From assembly GCA_002104985.1 (NCBI GenBank), contig MCGO01000050.1:1-64000 (forward strand): DNA of 64,000 bases, in the 5' to 3' direction. The translations under genes were made by a program, and so were the position numbers. Below the pieces are notes generated by a model. That model saw nothing but the letters and a program-made list of their open reading frames with translations. It was not told the DNA's origin and searched no databases. The DNA is from Rhizoclosmatium globosum (lineage: Eukaryota > Chytridiomycota > Chytridiomycetes > Chytridiales > Chytriomycetaceae). Numbering within the stretch: position 1 is the first letter of the stretch; each line of letters opens with the position of its first letter. Shown here piece by piece: positions 1 to 10,171 of the stretch.

Positions 1-3000
1 ACGGACCTTGCCTCGAACTCGAATTCGAATTCCAACATCAATGTCAACTGCGAATCGGCCGAGTCGTCTGCCTCGTCGCTGCTTCCACTTGCCGACTCGC
101 TTCACGACATGTTTGTGCGTGGCGAGAATGCCTCGGCTTACGTAAGCGTTCGAGGGCGGCGGGAAGAGCGGGAAGAGAGTCCACAGAGGGTGCCTACTAG
201 CAGTGTTCCTAGCACTGTCCCTAGGCCTCCTAGCATTACACCTAGTACTCCTACTTCATCTAGTGCTACTGCTGCTGCTACTACTACTACCACTACCACG
301 AATTCTAATACTATCACTGCCAATTCTACAACTGGTTCCCTCAGAGACCGTGTGCGTAGAACAACAGACAAGGAACCACTTTACCTCATCCAACGCACCG
401 CCTCGCAAGTCCGATCCCAGTCACTTCTTCCACTTACCCCAACTCTGCCCCCGTCACCATCACCCGCCCTTGCTCCTGCCTCGCTCATTCCTGCCACACC
501 AACAATCTCTCACCATCCCAATATCACACTCACTCCAATTCAAACTCCAATCGCTGTACCCGCACAACCCCTTCCCCAGTTTGCTCCTCTGCGTACCTAT
601 CGCATGTGGGACTACATCAAGGGCCAGCTACTTTCATCCGAATACTCGAATGATAACCCGGACTATATGAATGCAAAAAAGGAACGTATTGAGAACTTTC
701 TGGCTGTTCCCCTCGAGTTTGAAAAGGTATGTTTTCTTCTACTGTTTTTCGAAATCCACTCTCCCTCCTATCTCTCTCTCTCCCTCACTCACTCTCTCTT
801 AAAAGCTCATGTTTCTTGGTTACCTTATTTGTCTCGACTCTTTTCTCTACGTCTTTACTATTTTACCGGCTCGAATTCTGATTGCTCTCGGAACAATCTT
901 CAAATCGGTCTTTTTCAGGTGAGCTTTCCTGTTGACATTTGTGGGAGGATATCTGCAGGAGAAGTGAGCGTAACATAAGGAGTGTACGAGTGGAGCTCTA
1001 TGCTTTGAAGCTTTTTGAAAGGGGAGGTGACTAGGGGGAGCTTGTTGTCGTCAGACAAATCCACGAGATGAGTGAGAGCAACGAAGCGAGAGCATGAGTA
1101 AACCTTGACGCCGTCAGCGAAACTGTAAACATTCACGAAGCATGCGAATAGAATCATACAGCAAGTTCAGGAGTGGAGATATTGTCTGTCGAGCCGTCGC
1201 TTTCTATAAAAATGGTCTCTCACTTACAGTCTCCGTATTACAGAGCAAGTCGACTATCGACATCTCAGAAATGTGACCTGATGAAAGGGTTGTTGGTTGC
1301 AATCTGCTGCTACATGCTTGAAAATGTTGATGGCTCGCGATTATACCATTCTGTCCGCGGACAATCTACCATCAAGCTTTATGTCATTTTTAATCTGCTG
1401 GAGGTATGGTAAAGTTTGTATCATATGCACAAACTCTAACTTGTTTATTTGTTCAAAGATTTGTGACAAGCTGTGTAGTGCATTTGGGCATGATGTCCTC
1501 GATTCATTGTTCTCCCGAACTTCGTCAAGTACAACCCCGGCGCTTTCGCTTCGAAGAATCAATCGAGTCACTCACTTTTCCCTGGCTCTCCTCTACGTCT
1601 TTGTGCACTCTATGGTCCTCTTTTACCAAGTAATGGCCCTCAATGTTGCCATCAACAGTTACAACAATGCGCTCTTGTCTTTGCTTCTATCGAATCAGTT
1701 TATTGAAATCAAGGGAAGTGTCTTCAAAAAGTTTGAGAGGGAGAACTTGTTTCAGCTGAGTTGTAGTGGTGAGTCAATGCATTTCAAAAAAAATCTTTTT
1801 CCTCTCCTCATACATTTTTCATAGACATTGTTGAACGATTTCAACTCTCTGTTTTCCTCGTCATTATATCCGTCAGAAATCTCGTCGAACTTACAGGAGC
1901 AACAGCTACAACCGCCGCTTCCTACTCTCCCTTCTTTGGCCTCACCTTCACGGGCACCCTCAATACCTTGCTCAACGTTATCATCACCACCTCCGAGAAA
2001 TTTATCCACATCATCACAACCGAAACCCCACAGCACTTTTTCCACACCCTCTTCACAACAACCCTTCCTACAGCCCTCGAATCCGTCACAACCACAATCC
2101 AATCCCTCCTCCCAACCCTCACAAGCCTCGACGTCTGGCTCACGGACTTACTCACCCACCCATCCTCCGACATGGTCCAAACCCTTCTCTACCCCGTCCT
2201 CGCCGTCCTCGGCACCGAGCTCCTAGTCGACTGGCTCAAACACGCCTTCATCACAAAATTCAACCAACTAAAAGTATCAGTCGTGTACAAAAAGTATCGC
2301 GAGACGCTATGCCGCGACCTGATTATGGGTGAGATGGATGGAGCTGCGGGGGAGGCCTCGACAGTTGCGAGCAGCGGGTACGTTGACAAGAGTCCCAGTG
2401 TTGCGCGGCGGATCGGGTTCGTAAGTGTTCCGCTTGCGTGTCTTGTAGTGAGGGTTGTTGTGCAGACTGTGAGGATGTTGTGTCTTGGGGAGCAGGAGTG
2501 TTGGAAGGCAGGGGATGCGGGGGGAGGGGCTGGATGGAATTTGGAGTGGTTTGGGTTTGGAGTGTATGATAGTATGACGTGGTTTGTTGGGGAGGTGAGT
2601 ACCTGTGTTGTTGGGAATGGGGAGTGGCAATGTTTTGAAGATGTTTTTGGACATTTGTGGAGTGAAAGGGAGACGGTTAAGGTGTGGGTTCTGGAAAGAG
2701 GGGCGGTTGTTGCCGGGGTTTTGGGGAAACTTTTGGGGCTTTACTTTGTGTAAGTTCTTTTGTTGTTGATTGTTATGTTCCTGAAACATTTTTTGTTTAT
2801 AGTCTTTTGGCCATCAAATTGGTGGTTGGGTTCAACCTCATAAAAATGGCGAGACGTCGAATGCATGAAAGTGCGGTTTCTGCCGCTGCCAACAGTATTG
2901 CAACAGCTCAACCACCTCCGCTTTACCCAACGGATCCCTCAGCGGTCAACAACATCAATAATGCCTCATATAACAACACAAGTATCCCATCTACTCCAAC

Positions 3001-3409
3001 GGGTCGGCTGCGGAAAGGGTCTGGTGTCAGTCTTGTTGATTTGGAGAAGCAATTGCTTTTTCAACAACAACAGCAACAACAACAATCCCAGACCCAAGCA
3101 TCACAGCAACCTCCGAGTAGTGCGGATCGTGGCTCGCGAAGAGGATCTCATATGACAAGAGTTGGAAGTGTTTCGTCCGGAGGAGGTGGTGGTGGAAGTG
3201 CACCTATTGCAGATATGCCAGGTTTACCGCCAGTGGCTGGAGCGGTTGCAATCGGAGACGATCGATATGGTGCATTTGTACCATTTCATGTGAATAATGT
3301 GGAAAAGGACCCTGGATTGGTGATGGTTGGTGGGGTTGGATTTGTCCCCAAAGATGATAAGTTGGACCGTGTGGATCGGTTTGCCATGGTGAAAAGTAGA
3401 ATTGTGTGA
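1..3409 (+). CDS. TAPT1: TAPT1/Emp65-family multi-pass membrane protein, 5' partial
   Basis: Exons 1-726, 806-918, 1244-1403, 1459-1768, 1825-2749 and 2803-3409 join in one frame (at least 946 residues). The reading frame is open back to base 1, so the start lies upstream. Family landmarks in order: RTYRMWDYIKGQ ahead of the first membrane span, the hydrophobic stretch around FLYVFTILPARILIALGT, then CDLMKGLL, RGQSTIKLYVIFNLLE, CDKLCSAFGHDVLDSL, and the late LLVDWLKHAFITKFNQL with LCRDL. TAPT1 proteins are ER or ciliary-base membrane proteins; in animals TAPT1 is linked to primary cilium formation, and yeast Emp65 acts in ER quality control. The N-terminus is Ser/Thr/Pro rich and the C-terminal tail carries a Gln run and a Gly run, both typical low-complexity tails. 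Intron 2 (919-1243) is unusually long for this locus and contains a repeat described separately. Family call is firm; function here is inferred. Confidence 0.88.
955..1165 (+). repeat. Dispersed intronic repeat, copy A (TAPT1 intron 2)
   Basis: This part of a 325-nt intron resembles the 343-nt intron of the RNF10-like gene on the minus strand. Best visible match: gtacgagtggagctctatgc at 984-1003 against gcacgagcggagctcgatgc (reverse complement of 31583-31602), 17 of 20 identical, with agtgagcgta upstream and a gaagct...gaggtga block downstream in both. It is also rich in acgaagcgag-type words. I see no coding capacity and no clear terminal repeats. Judged by eye only. Confidence 0.45.
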
Positions 3410-3522
3410 ATATATTATTTAAGTATCTCTATTTTCAGAAGATTCCGAGTTTTATGACTTTGGGTGTCAGTGTTGGAAATCCAGACACAAACAAGATTCT
3501 CTGAAAATCAGCCAGCCAGCAC

Positions 3523-5281
3523 ATGTCGGACTTTGCCAATTTCAACTTGGAAGCGACCGTTGCAAACTATACCAGTCACACTCCAGTTCCCTTCTCTCGC
3601 TTGTTGAAAGGGGAAACCTTGTCACCCACTGTTTCAGACCCCTCAAAATTGCTCCTCACTTACAACGGCGGTCCAGTCATCTCCAATGTTGAAATGTAAG
3701 TTGCAAGTTGTTTTCAGGAAGTGTAATCGTATATTCGTTCCAGCACAACAATTTGGTTTGATTCAACAGCCCAATTCCAAAGCGATTTGGTTGATTTCTA
3801 CAACTTTGTTGCATCTTCTGATTACATGAATATTTGTGAGTATTTTCATTCCTTTTTAGAATCCTCATTCTTTATTTTCAGTTCTTCAGTATACAACACC
3901 AACGCAATCAATCGGGAGAGGGAGTGTTGTGGGTCAATATGCTGAGACTAGGCCCATCAAGACTTCTTTAGACGACGTCGTTGATATTCAACCGTACTTA
4001 AGAGAATTGTATACCACCGGGAAAATCAATCCAAACCAAAACTCATACTACGCCATACATCTTGCATACGGAGTTAACGTCACAATGCAAGGCGGACAAA
4101 GTTGCGTCGAGTTTGGCGGATATCACAATGCCGTCCTCGTTGGAGATATCTCAAACACCCTCGATTTCATATACTACGGCGTGATTCCACAATGCTATGA
4201 AATTCCGACTGTCAATTACTTGTTGGATGCAACGTCACATGAACTTGCAGAAGCAATTTCAGATCCGATTCCAGGTCACGGCTGGTGTAAGAGCCTATAC
4301 AAAAAAGTTATGAGTGTTTGATCGCATTCTAAAACCGTTCTGCAGATAATAATGTGCCTGGACCTCTGACAGGTGAAATTGGAGATATTTGTGTCCAGCA
4401 AGGGACGTTTTTGACAGATTCGAATGGCCGTAAATGGTAACACAGTCTTCAAATCATCATGTAGCTGAACCGCACCTTAATTCAGGGAAGCTCAAAAGAT
4501 GTGGAGTAATATTGATCAAACATGCACCGTGGGAAAATCAACTTCTCCTCAAGTTACAACAGTAGCACCACTTGATCCTCAGTACGTCACTTACACGGAT
4601 GGAGCCCCCATTTTACAGAACGTTGAGATCACACCAATTTTTTATGGTCCAGTTACTATTGCAACGGAAGTGGTTGCCTACTACAAAGCACTGGTCAAGT
4701 CCCACTACATGGATCTTCTGTCTGAGTATAATACATCCAACCCTCCGCAAACAATTGGATACGGCACGGTTAACGATCCATACTTTGAAACAAATCCTGT
4801 TCCAAATCTCGAATACAATTCAACTCTCGCTTCGTATTTACGACGTCTCGTAAGGCACAATATCATCAACCCCAATGCAAATAGCTATTATCCGATTCAT
4901 TTCTCTGCAGGCGTATCAATGACAATCAATGGACGCCCCTTGTGTCCAGATTATTGTGCAGCTTCGAGTTTTGTTTTCGTTGGAGATATTTCTTCCACTC
5001 AATACTTGTATTTTTCGTTGATTGGGGATCAGGCAGGGGATTGTGCGGTTGGTTGCGGACTTTCGCCTGATCCATTTCACAATACACAGGCGTTTGCCTC
5101 CCAGCAAATGGTGAATGCAATCACAAACGAATACTTTGCGTGGAATAATCCTGATTTTGATGTTGGAACAGTGTCTGGAATGAGTTGCGTTGGAATCCAA
5201 ACTCCGCTTGAGGGGGGATTTGTTGTGCAAAAGATTTGGAGCAACAAATTGCAAAAATGTGTTGGGCCGAACATCTTTTAA
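3523..5281 (+). CDS. Tandem two-domain protein with HELAEAISDP motif (putative zincin-like first domain)
   Basis: Exons 3523-3695, 3744-3835, 3882-4286, 4346-4436 and 4486-5281 give 518 residues in frame. The protein contains the same unit twice. Unit 1 (about residues 45-275) runs from LTYNGGPVISNVEI through YAIHLAYGVNV and VGDIS to TSHELAEAISDP and a closing MWSNIDQTC. Unit 2 (about 280-518) runs from VTYTDGAPILQNVEI through YPIHFSAGVSM and VGDIS to MVNAITNEY and IWSNKLQKC. The HExxE motif of unit 1 resembles a metal-dependent hydrolase helix, and proteins with HELAEA/HEIAEA motifs occur as secreted proteins in fungi and protists. Unit 2 has no His-Glu pair at that position, so it is probably catalytically dead. 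I see no convincing signal peptide after the chosen ATG; a missed upstream exon is possible. Named function unknown. Confidence 0.75.
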
Positions 5282-5375
5282 AAAGGAACGTAGTTTTATT
5301 GAAAGAATTAGATATGCGATCCATACTTCCAAAGCAATAGAATAAAGAAAGGAGAAAAAAATATACTACTTGTGC

Positions 5376-7878
5376 TTAGAGCTTCGACTTGGAAGGTGGA
5401 GCCAAACCACGACGAATCAAAGGCCGCAAGTACTCCTCATAACCCTCAACAACATCCCCATGAAGTCTTGCATTCACGTTCAAAGGCTCCTTCAACGCCA
5501 TTTCGAACATACTCTCGTAAGCCTTTCCATCATATCGACCAAGAGCACTGTTCAAAACGTAATCTGGAATTCCCCAGGAATCAACGAGGGCCACAGCGTT
5601 AGGTCTGACGGCGGCAAGAGTCTTCTTCAACTGGCTTCTCAACCAAGTGGTTTGCTGTTGGGAGACAAATCCGTCTTCGACAAACTCGCTCAACTCTTGC
5701 TCCATAGTGCTCAATCCAAAGAGGACACAGAGGGTTCCGAGTGGTCCAGTCACTCCAGCCTTGGAGGCACGCTTGTCAGTGGCACCGTGGACAAAGTTCT
5801 TGAGAAGGATGTATTGACAGTGAGCCTTGCTGATGGCGTACATTTCAATGAGGGAATCGTTCCAGCTCTGCCCCTTGGCCATTTTGGTGGCAAGTTCAAC
5901 AACAAGACGTTTGCTACGGTGACCAAAGGCGTCCAAAAGAACATCAGTGTTCTGCAAGTCTTCCTCCTTCTTGGCAGAGGTCCAGCTCTTTAAGTAAGGA
6001 GCTCCAAGGTATTTGGTGGTGGAAGAGTCGTTGGTTGGGATCTTGCTTGGGTCCTGGGAGTACTTCTTGACTTGCTTCAACAAGTAACGAGCAGTTTGCT
6101 GAGTCAAGAGGTGGTTGTCACCCTCCAAAGTGACCAAAGGCAAGAAAGTGTTGAGGAAATCTGGGAGACCAGAGAAGAGAGAGTATCCGTGACCTCCACA
6201 AGCACGTCTAGCCTCCTCAATACCGGCGGCAGCAATGGTAGTGGTCAAACTCTTCAATCCAGAACTGGCGGCATGAACTTCTGGCAACAAGTCCAAGTTT
6301 CCGTCATTGATGTTCTTCATCATCTTGACATAAATACGGAGCATCCAGAATCCAGAGAAGTGGAGAGCGTAAGATTGGGCAATGATGGGGAATAGACGGT
6401 ATTGCTGAAGACTGTAGTCAATGACAGCAGTCTCACACTTGGCCTTGGATCCAGGGAGCGGGGAGAACTTTTGGAATACAGCATCGTCTTTGGAAGCATT
6501 AGGGTCAGAGAACTGACGACGAATGGCAGAGTAACGAATAGCAACAGTGGCACCACGAGCAAGGGCCAAAGCACTACTAGCGACCAAGTAGGCACGAACG
6601 AAAATCATTGTTCCGTAAGAGATTCTCTGAACTGGAGGAGCATGGTAGTTTCCTTCCTTGTCAACCTTGGAATATCTCATCAACATGTGATCACGGGAAA
6701 TACGGTATTTGTTGAAAAGCATGAATCCGTTGTCGACACAGTTGAAACCCATCTTTGGACCCACATCTCCGACCATGATTCCTGGGAATGGCTTGTGGTC
6801 TTCAAGGGAACGGATTGGCACAATGAAAGTGTGTGGTCCGAAGTCCTTGCCCTTGGTAATCAATCGAGCCATAACGACAGCATGCTGAATAATGTAAAGT
6901 AAGTAATTAATTTTGTCCATTACAAATGCTTGACTCACAGTAGCAGTCTTTCCTAGACCTCCAACCCACCACTTGGCAGCGGTCAAAGAGGGAGAGTGGA
7001 GCTCAAACTGTTCAGTCTCTGGGATATAGGTAGCAGTAGTTTCCAAGCCTTGGACGTTAGATCCATGCTGATATCACAGTGTTAGAAATCGAAATTTCCA
7101 TTACAAATCAGGTTTTTCCAGAAAATTTTGAGCATTGTTCCACCTACCCCAAGTTCTGTCTGGGCATAACAACCAATGATTCTGTAGTTGTGGGCAAGAC
7201 CGAGCCAGTATTTTCTCTGCTCGTCCGTTCCTTGACTGTTAAGACATGGCATGAACATTCCAGTGTGCAGAGAAAACTGAGAATAAAAGCATCAATTACG
7301 AGAACAAAGGATTCCAGCAGCAGATTTCTCACCGTTCCTGGCTCGTCAATGAGCAAGTTAGCAACAGTTCTCTGAGTATCGTTCCACTTGTTCGTGCTGT
7401 AATAAGTTGCAGGGTCAGAATCCAACAGTTCTTCCAGTTGTTGCAAAGTAAGTACCGCGCAATCTCGGCAAACTTTGAGTCCATCTTGAGACGGTCCTTG
7501 AAGCGCTCTGATCTGCCCATGTAGTATCTGTTCTCCTTTGAGAAGGTGTTGTTCTCGTCGGACTGAAGGACGCCAAGGGTCTCTTCAAAGACGCCCACGA
7601 GGTTGTTCCCAAACAACACACGCGTCATTGCGGCAGGATCGAAGGTAGCACGGGCACTAGGAACACGTGTTTAGTACTAGGATTACAAGAGTCTTCTGTG
7701 CTAAGAAGTGGAAGGGGGCGCCTTACCGCTCGGCAGCAAGAGAGTCTCCACCCGTTGGCGAGGCAGCCTTGAGGGCATAGAACCAGTCTGGGATGCCGGT
7801 CATCTTCTCAACGAGAGGCTCTGGTGCGCGTGGCTTGTGTTCCTTGCTGACTTCCTTGTCTTTGTTGGTGTCGCCCAT
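5376..7878 (-). CDS. Peroxisomal acyl-CoA oxidase
   Basis: Exons (minus strand order) 7727-7878, 7456-7656, 7333-7396, 7148-7276, 6939-7067 and 5376-6884 give 727 residues, a normal acyl-CoA oxidase length. The enzyme catalyses the FAD-dependent first step of peroxisomal beta-oxidation, making trans-2-enoyl-CoA and hydrogen peroxide. Family signatures: LIDEPGTFSLHTGMFMPC, then YWLGLAHNYRIIGCYAQTEL, then KWWVGGLGKTATHAVVMARL, FIVPIR, GDVGPKMGFNCVDNGFM, and ACGGHGYSLFSGLPDF near the acyl-binding site. The last three residues are SKL, a canonical PTS1 peroxisome targeting signal. Introns are 54-80 nt and all join in frame. A perfect TGACGTCA palindrome lies 32 bp upstream of the start codon. It is convergent with the gene before it (94 bp apart). 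Isoform (POX1/ACX) cannot be fixed by eye. Confidence 0.96.
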
Positions 7879-8455
7879 CTTGTGTGTGAGTGTGTGAGTG
7901 TGTAATGTTTGACGTCAAGTTTGTTTTTGGAGCTTCCTTTTTGTGCTCCACATGTGTTCGAGCCCAAACACATGGTCAACCCCCATGTGGCGCGCAGGAA
8001 GAATCAGTGCCACCCTGCCATCCTGGACTTCTTGCATTTCATATTGACTCGATATTGACTCATTATTCCTCCTCCGTCGCCTGCCATCCATGAGTTTTCC
8101 TCCTGGCCAATTCGACACATGAAACCACAACTTGAACCATATGGAATACTCGAAATAGATTTCTGATGGATTCCCCGTCTCGATCGTGTATTTTCAAATT
8201 AATCATAAAGAGACAAGAATTTATCAATGGATGGAAGAAATCTACGATAAAAATCATTTTCACTGAAGTGTAAGTTATTATTGTTTCAGATTTGGGGCGT
8301 TCATTCATTCATTCCTTCATCCTTGTGTATTTTTGGAACCTTTGGTCCAAAGTGTATTCTTGGAATTTCAACACAACTCAACTTCTGGTCGTTCTCAGCC
8401 AGCTTGTTGAGAATCGCCTTCTTTGGATCAGTTTGCATCCATATTCCGCGTTAAG
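7879..8455. other. Intergenic region between divergent acyl-CoA oxidase and homeobox genes
   Basis: This is a 577-bp gap between the divergent start codons of the acyl-CoA oxidase (minus) and homeodomain gene (plus). Apart from the TGACGTCA site near its left end and a TG-repeat stretch (tgtgtgtgagtgtgtgagtgtg) overlapping the oxidase leader, I see no ORF with coding character, no RNA gene and no repeat. Confidence 0.6.
7910..7917 (+). promoter_or_regulatory. CRE/ATF-type palindrome TGACGTCA upstream of acyl-CoA oxidase
   Basis: The 8-bp palindrome TGACGTCA is exact and sits 32 bp upstream of the acyl-CoA oxidase ATG, in the gap shared with the homeobox gene. Known family: bZIP CREB/ATF factors bind this site. 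That it works here is inference. Confidence 0.4.
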
Positions 8456-10117
8456 ATGGATCTTTACACTCTTGTTAGCCCAACATCTACGTCTCCTGCA
8501 AACACAGAAGCACCCATCTCAGCACAACCATTCGATAAAGAATCAACGCTAAGCCTTGAAACCGTGAAGGGAAAGAATGCATTTTTTAATTCAATCGCTC
8601 CAACCCAACCCCGCAATATCTTCCATGGCTTCTCAACCAACAGAGTTCAACTACAACAGCAGCATACCAATATGAATGAGGACGAAGAAGATGAAGAAGA
8701 AGCATTGGATAATACTACCAAATTCTCACGAGTATCAGAATCCCCTTGGCCCCCTCCTTCACTTCGTTCAAGCTCCTCCACTGCAACATCATCCGCAACA
8801 TCACCTTCAAGAAAACATCCCGATTTTCAAAACTTTGAACTCGGTTCCTCATCAAGTCTGCCGACTCGTCGCCGTGTCTCTGCATCTGCAGCAGTGCGGG
8901 CCATTCCATCGAACCCACAAATCAGACATGGTCGATTTCACTCGGACGGATCAGACCGGACCCGATACACGTCTCAGGTGCCTCCAGTTGGACCTTATAC
9001 TGCGGCATACTTTTCAGGAACAAAGCCAAGAAACGGTGAGTTACTTTCGTTATGTCGTGCATTCTCATAAAATTTAAAACCCCGCGTCATATAAGATTTA
9101 CTGCGGCAACCGTTTCCCCGACCATTTAATGCGACACATTTACCCTTGGATCAGTCTAGTTCGAGTGCATCTCGCAGTTCTGTAAATTCTATTTCTGGTC
9201 AACTGCCAACTCAAAGAGACCGATTGGCGAATGTACAAGAATCTGATGATACGATTGCACAACAGCCCACATCTCATGCATCGCAACAGCAGCAACCTGT
9301 TACAACAATATCGACAAATGAAAGGCCAAAACTGCCTTCACTTGGTGCAATGATTGACGCCCATGCAGCACGAATGATGGCACTTCAACAACCGACTCCC
9401 ACCAATGCTACAGCCACCCCAAAATCTGCATCTGCTACAACTCCATATTTCCCGATGCATCAAGGTGGAAGGAGCGCAGTTCCACACCCACACCTTCTTC
9501 AACCATACCAACAACAACCAATACCAATACCAATGCAAATGCAAATGCAAATACCAATGCAACGACAACAGCAACAATTATTTACATTTCCACGATACTC
9601 ATCCTCCCAATACAAAACCCACCGTCGCACAGTGTCCACACCCCAAAACTTTGGCCGCACCAACACTACAACAACAACAACAACAGCCTCAGGCATAACC
9701 CGACCCATGCACCAACATTCCCTCTCAACATCCGCAGCCCTCCCATCCCCCGCCACAATATCCAGCCTCGCGGCCGTCATGACAGGACTAGCAGGATCCC
9801 CGAGCCTGTACAAACCGAAATTCAAGTACTCAGACGCACAGAAGCAGATCCTACAGCGAGAGTTTGACGTGAATCAGTACCCGAACCATGAAAAGAAGGA
9901 GGAGTTGGGACGGTTGACGGGGACGACTTCGACGCAGGTGCAGTTTTGGTTTCAGAATATGCGGCAGAAGTTGAGTAAGCGGGATGGAGGGAGTAGTAAT
10001 GGAGGTGGTGGTGGAGGTGGTGGTGGTACTGGAGGAGGAGGAGGGACACGACCCTCTTCTGGATGGACGACAGAGTATAATAATGGGGATGTGCATGGAA
10101 AGCGGAAGCGGGAATAA
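8456..10117 (+). CDS. Homeodomain transcription factor
   Basis: Exons 8456-9035 and 9096-10117 give 533 residues; the join restores frame (intron 60 nt). A single homeodomain lies near the C-terminus (about residues 430-490, nt 9810-9990): it opens with KFKYSDAQKQILQREF, has the helix-1/2 segment NQYPNHEKKEELGRLTG, and recognition helix QVQFWFQNMRQKL. The W-F-Q-N core that contacts DNA is intact, but the first Arg of the usual WFQNRR is Met. The rest is low-complexity: Ser/Gln/Pro-rich N-terminal two thirds with a block of MQMQMQIPMQ repeats, and a Gly-rich tail after the homeodomain. A nuclear DNA-binding role is expected. Target genes are unknown. ATG 8456 is the first in-frame Met. Confidence 0.9.
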
Positions 10118-10171
10118 AGATACTTTACTTGAATTACTAGCAATTAATGTGTGGGAAAACATCCAAAAAGA

